Program-made: the position numbers and the translations under genes
Origin: Jackrogersella multiformis
Lineage: Eukaryota > Ascomycota > Sordariomycetes > Xylariales > Hypoxylaceae
Reading direction: 5' to 3'
Assembly (NCBI GenBank): GCA_902806575.1
Contig: CADCXD010000004.1
Location: 3,224,001-3,288,000, forward strand
Length of the DNA stretch: 64,000 nucleotides
In this document: piece after piece, positions 1 to 11,436 of the stretch
Position numbering within the stretch: position 1 is the stretch's first letter
Layout: the number at the start of each line of letters is the position of its first letter
Notes under the pieces: model-generated
What the model was told of the DNA's origin: nothing
What the model saw: the letters and a program-made list of their open reading frames with translations, nothing else
The model's database searches: none

Positions 1-410
1 TATTAAAATTAATAATATAAATCGAGTTTATATTTTAAAAATAAATTTTTTTATTTTTTAAGTTTATTTAATAAATTAATATATAAGTTAATAAATAAAA
101 ATTTAATTTAATATTAACGTAATAATATAATATTAAAAAGGATTTTTTAAAAATTATAAAAATTAAAATGATATTATAAAAGATTATTTAAGAAAATAAA
201 TATACGAAAAGTTAAAAATCTTACGTTTTTTTATATAAAAGTAATATTTTTCGAAAACTTTTTAAATAAAATTTCTTTTATTTAAGTTTCTTACGTTAAA
301 AATAATCTTAAAAATATTTTAAAAAACCATAATAAGCTTTAATTAATCTTAAATACGTTTATAAAATCTTATATATCGTTTATATATAATTATAATAAGT
401 TATCGCTTTA
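1..410. repeat. AT-rich, RIP-like edge block
   Basis: This stretch is almost only A and T, with the few remaining G and C mostly in CpG or ACG/TCG contexts, as in the large block at 11.2-18.0 kb. That composition is what RIP leaves in fungal repeats. No reading frame or terminal repeat is recognisable because the block is cut by the window edge, so the element type cannot be told. Composition returns to normal at about 410-430. Confidence 0.6.
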
Positions 411-1196
411 TAAAACTGGTAAGTTTTGGCGTATTTTGGTGGGGAAATTTTTTTTAGACGTTTATTTTTTCCACTCACTGTAGCTCATACAATTTAAGTC
501 TTATCCATCTTAGTTGGTAAGTAATACCTAAAACTCGAATTGCATAATGGAATAAAATAAAAGGAAAGAAAAATCGTTCGAGGTGCCTTAAGCAAGCACG
601 AATCTCATTATCATGAATTGGTTGACGGCAATAATACTAGGTACCTAGCCTATAAGAGATGATTATTAAAATGGATAATTGAATGAGTACCTACCTCCGT
701 AGGAACGTTCCTGAAGTGAAGTCGCTATTTCCTGTGAACAAGTTACCACCTAGGTACCTCCTAAGGTACCTAATGCCACTGCCCAATTGGCCAGTGCGTG
801 ATCCTATCCCTCTAACCTGCCTAATTCTTAGATTTACCACTCTAAACCAATCATCCTTTTTGTGAATACGTTATCATTTCATCTTTCAACACTCACCCTA
901 CCAGCCTACCAGTTCCTCTTCTAAGGATGTGATAAATTTCGTAAATAATAGGGAATCATCCCGGAATGAAATTTATATTTCATGCCCTTTACCCCTCAGC
1001 AAAATCTCTAAGATTACGCCGAGGATCTTTTGACATTTGAACCAGTTTACCCTTTACCTTACCATACTTTTTCACCCCCTCAAGTAATAACAACCACGAG
1101 TGATCCCAAGAAGTCATATGTACTAGCAAGAAACATATGTACTAAGTTCTCCTTCATGGTTCTCTTAGTAAACTAATAATTCCACACACTTTGAAG
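411..1196. other. Upstream region of the chromodomain gene
   Basis: Non-coding sequence between the AT-rich edge and the first gene. It contains copies of the GGTACCTA/CCTAGGTACC intergenic motif at about 640-775. A 61-codon frame at 683-865 has no protein-like features and is not called. No clear TATA box was seen near the start codon. Confidence 0.5.
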
Positions 1197-4100
1197 ATGG
1201 CATCTCCTCCATCCCGTCCACCTGTGTCTGCAGAGTCTAGTGCGGTGAATGATATGGACGACGTCCCCCCCAACTACAGTGATCATGAGAGTGATGATGC
1301 AGAAGAGGAGGAAAAGAACTGGTTCGTTGACGACATCCTTGCCGAGAGGCCTCACCCGGACATACCTGGTGAGGTGCAGTACCTCATCAAGTGGGAGGAT
1401 TTCCCAATGGATGAATGCACCTGGGAGCCTGCAGATAACCTGGGCCCTGGTCTTCTCGCCAATTGGGAAGATACAAAGAAGGAAGTTGAGGCTGGAAATA
1501 AACAACCTTTTGACCTTGAGTTATACTATGCTGCCTGCAGAGCAAATGAGGAGGGGCAACAAGGTCAACCGCTCGCTCAGCCTTTGCCCCTTGAACCCCC
1601 TACCCAAGAAAATTCTCCTTCGGTTCCTTCCGGAGATTATCCAACACTCGACGAGGAGGCTCAAGAGACAGATGACATTGACCCGGGTCGTATAATGTCC
1701 AAGGTGAAGCCCCAAGAAAAGCCCCAAGAGAAGACCCAGGAGAAGACCCAGGAAAAACCGCAGGAAAAACCGCAGGAAAAACCGCAGGAAAAACCGCAGG
1801 AAAAACCACAAGAAAAATCACAAGAAAAACCTCAGGGAAAACCTCAAGAAGTGGCCAAGCAAAAGGCCTTATATTCGAACCTGCCTGGAAAGCCTAGAGC
1901 GGAGACGGGCAAACCTCCGAATGCGAATAAAAAGAAACCGACCCGGCCCAAATCGCCTATACTACCGCCTAAACCAGCTCAACGACCAACAGATGCAAAG
2001 CGAGTAGCCTCAAATGACGGACCAGCCAATACCACCAAAACCGGATATCAAGGCACCGCGAGAAAGCCTAGCGCAGGCAAGAACGCGGGTTCGTCTAAAG
2101 TCTCTAGCAGCAAGTCTCCGACTCAAAAGGTACCACCAGCAGCGCCAAAAGCTTCTACAGGACAACCTCTCAAAATATCATCTAGCTTAGCAACCAAATT
2201 TGGGGTAAAGAAACTCACGGCCACTCGTACTAAACCCCAAACACCCGCCGCGCCGCCTACGCGAACAAAAAATGTCTTTGTTGGAGGCAAGGAACGAAAG
2301 AAGAGGGCAAGCCTGAGTGATACTATGGATGACCCATCCAAAGCTCCAAGGGCATTTAGTTCGATGCGTGTCATGAACATAGCTAAGAAGCGAGGGATCG
2401 AGAAAAACGATGTGGCTCATCCTAGTCTCTCTTCGATACCTCCTAGTTTTATCCTAAGCAACGATCGGAATAGTCGTCCTAAGGAAGATCAAACGAAGCC
2501 TAACGCCCCTTCTGCGCCCCCGGAACCTCCTCCTTTCGTACAAAGCCCCACGGCGATATGTCCAACTAACACAACTGCAGCTTTTCCGGTGCCTAAGGCA
2601 AGGAAGTCTGTGCGCTTTACGGAAGCCCAAGACACTGCGCCTACCGAGCCGGAGGACGTGGTGATGGGCGATGCTCCAGACGTAGTTGACCGCACCGTCG
2701 GTGGACTGGACGGCATGGATCATGCTCCAGAAAGTCCAGGATCGGCCAGAGCCTATGCGCCACCAAGAAGACTCTCTTTGGCTACTTACCAAGAGAGAGG
2801 GCTGGCGCAAGTCATTGCTAAGGCGGTCGTGTTTGGCAAAGCTGGATCTGAGCCGGTCCGAGTTTTATTTAGTAACATGACTCGCCAAAGTCAACCATGG
2901 CTATCAGCTTTCGTTTCTCAAGAAACATTGAACCTCGATTCAATTTGTGCTTCGTATAATTTCATCCCCCACAAACCCAATTTAGTCCAAGAAGTGCTCT
3001 GCACCGGCGCTATTGAGACCACTTCAAGCGAGGTTAAATCGACTTTGGCTAACATAGCAGAGCACCTCCGTCGGGGCTCCTATGGAAGCCATCTAGTAAC
3101 TGAACAATTCTCAATTCTTGTCTATCCTTCAAATTGTGATGATTGGAATGGACTTGGTGTCGACAAATACGACTCGGAATCCCCTTTGCGTCATATGATC
3201 TATAGATCACCAGCCGATGTGAGGCTCTACCCTCCAATATCCACACCTCGCTCTCCAGCTCATCCGGGCAACACAAAAGGAGAATCGCATTGTCAGATCC
3301 TCCTCAAAGGCCTGTTCGGGTTGGATTTCTCTCAAATTTTGCCTCAAGAGCCTAAAGCGAAGGACAAGCAGGTGTTCATGTTGTTTTTCCCTCAAAGAGA
3401 AGCCCAAGTGTGCAATATGATCAAACTTTGGCTCCGTAAGTTGTATTCAAACCAAATAATTTCCATCTAAGATAAGAAAGGAAGGTCTCTAATACTAGTT
3501 TTTGTAGGGGCTTGTCAACCAGACTGCCGGATTTTCTCTAATGAACTCAAGGATAGCTGGGCGAAATTCAACGAAACCGTCAGAGCCGGGGCAGCAGGCA
3601 CTATTATCTTACACGAGGATGTGAGTGTCGCCATACGAAAACTACCGCGGGCCTTCCAACTGCTTGACAATAGGCGCTGCTATACATTTTGGAATCTTGC
3701 TACAGGACAATACGACCCGCCGAGATTCCCATCAGATGCACACCATATGATTGAACCCGGTAGGCTTCAAATGACCCGATTGTTCCCCCACGGCCGAGCC
3801 TTCTTGATTACTCCTAGTTTCGTGCTTTCCGACCCAGTCAGGCTCTGCCAGTTCTTAGATTGGTTCAAGAATTATTGTGTCAATCCGCACTACCTAATCA
3901 TGGCTTGCGCAGATTTCCCGGGTTACTTGAAAGCTGTCACGCTAGAGAAGGAAAAGGAACGTGGAGCAATTTGTTTGCTAAATAAGAATAACCCTAGGCT
4001 TGATGAAATGCTCGCGGAATGTGGCCTGAGTAGAATCGACCTCGAGGCGAGGTTCAGAGCATGGGAGATCGTGCAGGAGATCATGGAAAATTTCGGAGAC

Positions 4101-5498
4101 CATGACGCCAGTGAGGAAATTAGGAAGGTAGACTGGATCACCGATTTCATTGACCAAAATGACGAACAGAGCCTCGTTAACTGGTTCTGTTGGTGGTCCA
4201 CTCTGAAGTGCGATCAGTACCGCAAATTTACTGTACTCGGTTCGAGTAACAATAGGAACAGAGCGGCGTACAGGCATATTGAAATTCCGGCCTACACAGC
4301 AGAAACAGTAGGCGATCCTGACATTGCTTTGGCTCGCGAGGGGCAGCAACGCCGAGAAAGAGAGGCTGCCGAGGCAGGAGAGCTGGCCAATTTGTCTGGC
4401 CAGGGCGCTTTGACAAGTGGTGGCCTTACAAACACTGGATCTACTCCAACTACGCCCATCTCCCGTATGGTTTCCGACTTTAAAAGTAGCATGTTCAAGA
4501 CCGATAGCGCTACCGAGCTACGCGAGGAGATTGCTATCCTTTTCAATCGGTTCAGGCCAGCAAATTGGGCTAGGCTACACATTAATCCCGTATCGTGGTT
4601 AAACGTGCCAATGGCTGATCACTTTGGTGATCCAAGATGCGAATACGACACCTTCAAGAACTGGTTTGGAAAGGCTCCAGTCTTTAGCAGGAGCATGAAC
4701 ACCTGGTATGGCTTATTCTACACCATAGACAAGGAGTGGAATCCCAAGGCACCTGCCACCACATATGGACGTCACCCTTGGATCGCGATAGTCAGACCCG
4801 TCGACCCCCATTTGTCACCTAAGACGTACGGCAAAGTGGAGTTGTTCTTCTGGGATATATCGGCTCGTGACAGAGAACGCGCTTTCGGCCATGCGTCGAT
4901 CCTTCTTGATATGCAGCGAAAGCTGATAGGTCTTGTTAAACAGGAACTGCCGCTGAAAGACCCGCGATTCCACCTTGACCGAGTCTATGTCGGCAGCATG
5001 ACACATCTAGAGCCCAAACCGTCAGAGAACCTTTTAGATGTGACCTACCACAGGCTCGAGGAGATGTTAGGTGACGGGAAAAGCTGGCTGCCTCCCTTCG
5101 GGGGTCTTCTACTTGATAGAGGTTGGTCACTTATTCCAGAGTCAGAATGGCAAGGAAGCTCGACCATGGTATCGCCAGACCTGCTACTAGCAGCATATCA
5201 TCACGAGGCTCCCCCTGGGCACCACGGAGACGAGAATAAGTTGCGGAGGTCGATCTGGCACGCGCCCCGTGCCTCGACTAATGCAGGAAAGTCTAAGTGC
5301 GGAAATCACCTATACGAAACCGTCGTGGACGCTCGAAAGCAGAACAGCTCATGTCGGACGATGAGATACCAGTATAAATCAACTCCGGACTGGTATCACG
5401 ACATGAAGGTGGAGGGCCGCGACGCCAGTCATGTCCTCGTGGATAGCGCCGACAAGGTCTTGGCCAAGTTGATGCATAGAGCTAGCTTACCTAAGTAA
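1197..5498 (+). CDS. Chromodomain protein with long uncharacterised C-terminal module
   Basis: Two exons, 1197-3435 and 3508-5498 (1409 aa). The 72-nt intron starts GTAAGT and ends TTTTGTAG; joining it merges two long frames without a break. I start at ATG 1197, since the frame opens upstream only at a TTG. Residues about 42-95 form a chromodomain with likely cage aromatics F43, W66 and W76, which in this fold bind methylated histone tails. A PQEK repeat and a basic, proline-rich disordered stretch follow (to about residue 530). From about residue 540 to the end there are globular-looking segments that I cannot assign. An N-terminal chromodomain on a long protein with a folded C-terminal half recalls Chp1-type heterochromatin proteins, but that parallel is inference. 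The role is probably in chromatin. Confidence 0.85.
1707..1850 (+). repeat. In-frame minisatellite coding PQEK repeats
   Basis: A 12-nt unit (CCGCAGGAAAAA and variants) is repeated about a dozen times inside the chromodomain gene, coding tandem PQEK/TQEK. The central copies are nearly identical, so copy number probably varies between strains. Every unit is a multiple of three, so slippage keeps the frame. Confidence 0.85.
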
Positions 5499-6343
5499 GA
5501 ACTCGGCATCTTGGGAGGTGCAGTTGCTGGGCTCGCTAGTCGTGTGTTGTACGGAGAGGGGAAATCGCACGCCTAGGTAATTAGGGTGCCTAGTAGGTGC
5601 CTACCTAGGTAGTTAGGTAGGTAGGTATGCGATACAGTACATGGATATGATAGTTTTAGCACCACGACGTATGCAGTGGTTGATAGAATGATTTTCTCCA
5701 TCTTAGATCCTGCCGTATTTTAAAAAGTTGACCAATAGGATAATAGTAGTCTCGAGGATATGCTTTCAAGTATTGGGTTCACCCACTCCCACCTTAAGAC
5801 CGTATGAAGATAGTTATCTAAGAAAAATGTAACCCCTAAGTTACGACAGAATGACTAATTATAAAAAACCGGCATATCACGACAGTGGGTGGCAGCTGTG
5901 TGCACCCGTTATAAAAATCAACGTCCACCTGGCGTTGCTCAAGATATTATGTGGGGCAGTTATGTAATCAAGAGGATAAGTAAGATCCTGAGTGTTTTAG
6001 GTTGAAGAAAAACCTAGTGTAATTACAGAACATAACAACCATTATCCCCATACTATAGCTACTAATGTAAATGAATTTAATATGACAAGTCATATAAGCT
6101 AATAAATAAAAGACACCTGCGAGAAAACCATTTGTTAAAAAAGGAAATTTGAAAAAAGAAAAGTACGTAAAATGATTAGGAAAACTCTATAATTTGCAAG
6201 TTATATGACTAAAATTGAGAAGGGTTATCTCCTTAGTCAAACAGAATAACGCCGTTGAAAAAAAAAAAAAAAACGATCCACTTCCATGCATTTCCGTGCC
6301 ATCACGTATGTGCCTGTCAAGGTTTGACTGTGGGACCGTGCCT
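5499..6343. other. Convergent intergenic region
   Basis: Lies between the 3' ends of the chromodomain gene and the TPR gene. It holds a tandem GGTAGGTA/CCTAGGTA cluster at about 5590-5630 and an A16 run at about 6257-6273. No gene was found. Confidence 0.6.
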
Positions 6344-9300
6344 TTATATACAGTCCGACTTGAGTTGTTTAACCTTGCCTTTGAGCTCATCTAGTGCGTC
6401 ATGGAGATCCTTGTTGCCCATCCAAACTTCTTCAATTTGTTTCTCGGTAGAATCTAAAAGCTCTCGTGCCATGGCGAAATTCCCACTTTTGACTAGTACA
6501 CTAGCCAATGTGTTTTTGATCTCGATCGATTCCACTAACCGCTCAGACACGAGTTGCGGACTTGATAGAATATGTGTGATGGACTGAACTTCTTCTTTAA
6601 TCTCCGAACCCTTCAATGGGCCTATGCTAACAGCCAGCACGAAACACCACACTCGAGAGTTCAATGTCTTTGGGTGGTGCGACCCGTATTTAGATTGGAG
6701 AGAGCTGAGTATGTTTTCTGAGAAGGATTTTGACCCCCTTAATTTATCAAAATCAGCTTTGTTGTCCTTTGCTATAGATAGATCTCGTAGGAACTTGGTC
6801 TTCGTAAGTTCGTGATAAGCATGTAGAGTATCTATGTGGTCCTCTCCAAATAACTTCTTTCTGTCTCGGACTACCTCTTCTAACCTCAACATGCTCTGGT
6901 GGAAATCGCTGCTAGGGAAACTTGTCTCTCGAAGTACGATTGCGAAGTCCAAAACTATCGAGGCTTTCGTCACGGATGCGCTGTCGCTTGAGAGCTTTTC
7001 CGTGAGTAGCCTGAGAATTCTTTCGGCTACAGCTAAATCCTCTTCAAGACCTTTAGTCTGACCCTTCCAACATTCAAATTTAGCAAGTAGCTGTAGACTG
7101 GAGATCAAGTAGGGATTCATCTGGAACCTGGAGTTTTTCCGCATAAAAACTTCCAGCTCATTAGCAAGGATTCGTGGACTGGTCGTAGCCCCTATCGTAG
7201 CGGAGCCTTGACTCCCATATCGGCTTATTTGTTTCACGGCTGTCTCTATGACAATCTTCAACGCCTCTCTAAATTTCCCATGACAGAAACATGCGCGCGC
7301 TAATTCGCTGCTGTACTGAAGAGTCTTTGGATGATCGGCACCCATAATATCCTTCGCCACTGCCACAACGTCCCTCAATATGGATTCCGAGATACGATAA
7401 TTGCCATCTGAGAGATGTGCTGCAGCTAGTTGATACCTGATGTTGATAACTTGAGGATGAAATTGTCCCAGGCTTTGCATTGCGTTCTCGTAAAGTGATG
7501 TTCCGGTGTCGATAGCTTCTGCAAAGCGCGCCTGACATATAAAGATCCGTACAAGACATTCCATCGATTCAAGTGTTAGATAGTGGCGACGACCCAAGCT
7601 TTGAGCTAATTTTCCAAATGTCGACAAGCAGAGGGACTCGACGTCTGAAAGAGAGCTCGTATATATAGAAGAATTTTCGTCCTCAAACCGACCTTCATGG
7701 ACAAGGCACCACGTTTTGAGACTCGCTACTGTCAGAGTCTTGAAGTGATTAGGCCCAAGAGCCTCCTCCGCGTCTCGTGCGTATTCAATAGCAGCCTGGA
7801 GGCCACTCTGGTAATTTCCATGTAGCATATCTATAGTGGCTTCGGCTGTTTTTACGCCGCATCTTTTTATCTCCAACCTTATTTGATCATTTCCAGCTGT
7901 AGAGATGGCACGAGAAATCCCTGAGTCCATGATACTTGAGTTGTTAGCTGGCGGGTTGAGGCGATTCCATGCTGTTTGTATACTTTTCTTTGCTTGGTCA
8001 TAATGACCTAGATACCCATAGGCTAGTGCGAGATCTCTGTTGATTTTGAAGGACGACATTCTGTGTCCAAGTAAATGTTGAAATTCTTGAGAGGCATTAC
8101 TCCACTCGCCCATGAGGAGCATATGGCGCGCCAGCAACTGACAACGATCAAATTCGAGTCTTGCTTTCAGGTCCTCTTCATTATCAGTTGCAGGTACGAT
8201 GCTTGTGATGCCTTGTTGGATTTTTTCGAGGTCATTCTTACTTTGCTCGAATTTTCCAAGATAAAGCCTGACGGAGGCAATTTGCAGGTGGATTTGTATT
8301 TTCAGGCATGCATGTTTTTGTATATCTGGCAAGAGGGCGTCTGCTTTGACGAAGAGATTTTCGGCATCCTCGAGTTCACCTCTCTGTTGGAAAGAAGATG
8401 CTAGCTTGCCAATTATCGACAGGCTGCTCTTTGGGTCGATATTCAACGCAGGCATCGTAACATAGGAAGCATCGGACATTATATCATCATTTACCAGTGG
8501 GGAGCTGTGGCGTCTCCTGCGTCTCCAACTATCAAGGCTCTGCACTGCGCTGGCTCGAGGATACCGATATGGCATAGTGGAATCAAAATTGAAGACAGGT
8601 ACGCTGTGTGGACTGGGGGTGTTGCTTCTACGAGAATGCACAATTGCCTCGTTTATGTTTCCTCGGGGAAATATTCTATTTCTGTTGTATGAGTTTGGAT
8701 CCCCAAAAAGAAGGTCTGCAAGGTGAAGTCCATCTAGTTCCTTTAGTGGTGGATGAAAGGGGTAACCCGGGACTATATGCAAAAGGCTGGCAAGTCTTGA
8801 CTGAAAGTAACATGTTAGAATCGTAATTGGGATATTTGTATGACATCCATACGTACTTCGCTTATTTTGGGTATTGGGCTGGCGGTCTCTTTGCTAATCC
8901 AAACTGATATACTCTGAGTAGATATATGTTGTCGCATTACTCCGGTATGCTTGACAAAGGCCTCAAAGTTTTCATCTATCGTATGAAGACGGCGTATCAA
9001 AGGTTTCTCGGGCCAACTAGTAGGTGGATGGATGCCGAACATGTCCCATATTTGTTGAAAATAAGTAGGATAGTCTATTGAGTTGGTCTCTGCTTCCGTT
9101 TCAATGGTTGGGGCATCCAGGAAGACCAACTTGGTTGGGATGTAGGCTATATTCCCACTACTAGCTGAAGCAAGTACTTCTTTCACGATCCAAGAGCCGA
9201 AAGCATGGGTAATGAATAAGGTGGGTTTAAATAGGGAGGTGCCATGCACAACAAGATCACTATCATCTTGGGATTCTAGTGCGTCATCCAGAAGTTGATG

Positions 9301-9697
9301 TAAGCATTGACGTAGTCTCTCTGCTTGTTCTAACAAAGCTTGGTGACCGAGAGTTGAGATCAGACCGATATCGAACCGGAAGACCTTGACAAGAAGTGGT
9401 TGTGTTGGAATACCTTTGGCAGATTTGACGGCCCAATCTTCAAGGATAGCTTTGCACATCCTGAATTTGGGCGAGGAGAATCCATGGATGAGGTAAACCC
9501 TAAAACTATGTTAAAACTCATCGTTTGCGAGCGATAAATAAAAGTGATGAGCAACTCACGAGTGCGGTGATTGTGCTGCGTTCGGTGTTCTATATAGTAT
9601 TTCAAGCTTACTCCCCTGGGAATGAATAAGAACATATTCAACAAATAGGCAAAGGGTTAGCTAAATTTTATAATACCTGATTTTTTAATATTTCCAT
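6344..9697 (-). CDS. Alpha/beta-hydrolase-like / TPR protein (NLR-like, no nucleotide-binding domain)
   Basis: Four exons on the minus strand: 9697-9677, 9615-9560, 9499-8857 and 8800-6344 (1058 aa). The first exon is only 21 nt; its intron has a GCTAAC branch site and a CCCAG acceptor. Frame is continuous through all joins. Residues about 25-240 look like a degenerate alpha/beta hydrolase: it opens with VYLIHGFSSPKF, but the nucleophile elbow reads THAFG, with Ala where a catalytic Ser is expected, so it is probably not an active esterase. From about residue 340 there are repeated helical pairs with the LGxxHPxTL pattern of kinesin-light-chain-type TPRs. Hydrolase-like and TPR ends are common termini of fungal NLRs, but I see no P-loop between them. 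A role in recognition or scaffolding is inferred. Confidence 0.8.
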
Positions 9698-11190
9698 ATC
9701 GTGAGATCAATAGCATCTATATCTAGATGCAAAGTGATGATGAACCTCGTCTACCTAACCTAGGTAGTAGGATGATGAGAGTAGAATTGGGGAACAAAGG
9801 TTTGTCGGCGAAATATGGATAATTCGCATGCGTACCTAATATAATGAGTTACTTACCTACCGCACTGTCACTCGCAGGAGCAAAGAAATAGGTTTTAGAC
9901 GTAATTTGCATTGGCGATATAACTACCGTTTAGTTGAGAGGGAACCATTTTTAAGGTACTTACTTAAGTAGGTAACCTGTTAAAGTAGCTGTAAGAGAGG
10001 TAAGTTGTAAGATATGAGAGACGTTGTTCAATACTCACTTAGGTATGAACGAATAGGTAAGTAAGTTATGAGAATGCAAGTTATTAAATAGGAAAAGGTT
10101 TGTTTTATTATTTTATTGTTTTAACAGTTAATAGCTAATCACAATTACACCTCCGCCAAAATGGTAAACGACATAAATGGGACTTTTTACTTACATTAAC
10201 TTTATTCTTTTATATATAAATTTTACTTGCTTAATACATCTTTACCAAATAAAACAAATAGGTTTAAAGACTTATTTATGTTGTTTACCATCCCGGCGGA
10301 GAAAAAAAATAGGTTTCACGTAAGAATACCGTATTTTATTTTCACTATTTGGCGGTGTATCTACTTACTGGTTAGGTGGCGGCAGTTAAGAGGTAGGTAA
10401 TCACTTTAAATTTCTTTGGTCCCCTCGCCCCCTTTCGGTGAGCATAGATTGTGACACTGCCATAATTCTTACTTATGTACCAGGTAGGTACCTAGGTAGG
10501 TAGATCAATTTATCTTGCTAAGGCTCTTTACCGTAATCGACCGTATTTCCTATCGGGTTTTCTTTTGTTGCAAAGTTGAATATTTGTAGAATCTCAACCT
10601 AGGCCACCCATAACACACCTTTGTGCATATAGTTATGTGGTGTGGATTTTACTAATTACTTCGTCGTCGTCCATACCAGGTACCAAATGTACCTAATGTA
10701 GAAGTGTGGGCAGATCAGAACGTCTCTCTCAAGGGGAGAGATTATGATCATAAGGTAGAGACTGCATGGGGCCGTAGAGTCCGAGTCTGATATAATGGTG
10801 TGTAGTACGAACTCCTATATCGGTTATGTATATTATGTAGCATGTCGCCGACCATGCTAGAAGAATGGCTGCGCTTGATTAGCTGTGACGCCATGTAAGA
10901 TACCTACTTACCTCCTACCTACCTAGGTAGGTAGGATAGGATCCTCCCATTATCTTCCCACCATTTGCTGCTGTAGCTTGTCATTTTTCTTTCGGCCAGT
11001 TTCCTTTGCAGTATGCAGTTACTCCCATGGAGCCTTGCCATTATTATAGTGACGACGATTAAGTAGATATATTAAATATAAATGTAGAAAGCATGGCTCT
11101 GTAGCAGGGCGTCTAGATTTTCCTAATTGTCATACGGATAGGCTCCACGAAGCAGAGTATGATTAATATATGTAAGTTGGTGAATACGAG
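9698..11190. other. Intergenic region before the retrotransposon
   Basis: No frame of note. It contains several TACCTAGGTA-type palindromes (about 9757-9770, 10480-10505, 10901-10936) and the inverted-repeat element at 10151-10301. AT content climbs towards 11190. Confidence 0.55.
10151..10301. mobile_element. 151-bp inverted-repeat element, MITE-like
   Basis: Left arm 10151-10181 and the reverse complement of right arm 10271-10301 share CTCCGCC, ATGGTAAAC and ACATAAAT in the same order, about 31 nt with only a few differences, mostly G/A or C/T. The spacer of about 90 bp is AT-rich and non-coding. This is the structure of a miniature inverted-repeat transposable element or a solo hairpin. 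No clear target-site duplication was seen beside the arms, so mobility is unproven. Confidence 0.55.
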
Positions 11191-11193
11191 ATG

Positions 11194-11436
11194 TGTTAGA
11201 ATTTATGAAATAAAGTTATTGGATAAGGTTAATTAGAAGATTTGGTTAATATATGTAAGATTAAATTAATAGGATTAAGAAGGCGTTAACGACGTTTAAA
11301 AAGATATTTAAATTATATATATATAAGTTATTACGCTTTATTTTATAAAAAGAAGAAAAAGGTAAAAACTTTAAAATTATAAAGAATTATTATTTAAAAT
11401 TAAATTATAGTTTTAAACTTTATTATTTTTATTATA
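11194..11436 (+). repeat. 5' LTR of the gypsy element
   Basis: Aligns without large gaps to 17714-17954; nearly all differences are transitions, as expected from RIP. It starts TGTTAGAA. Similarity may extend weakly some 10-25 bases upstream, so the true edge could be near 11170. Confidence 0.75.
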
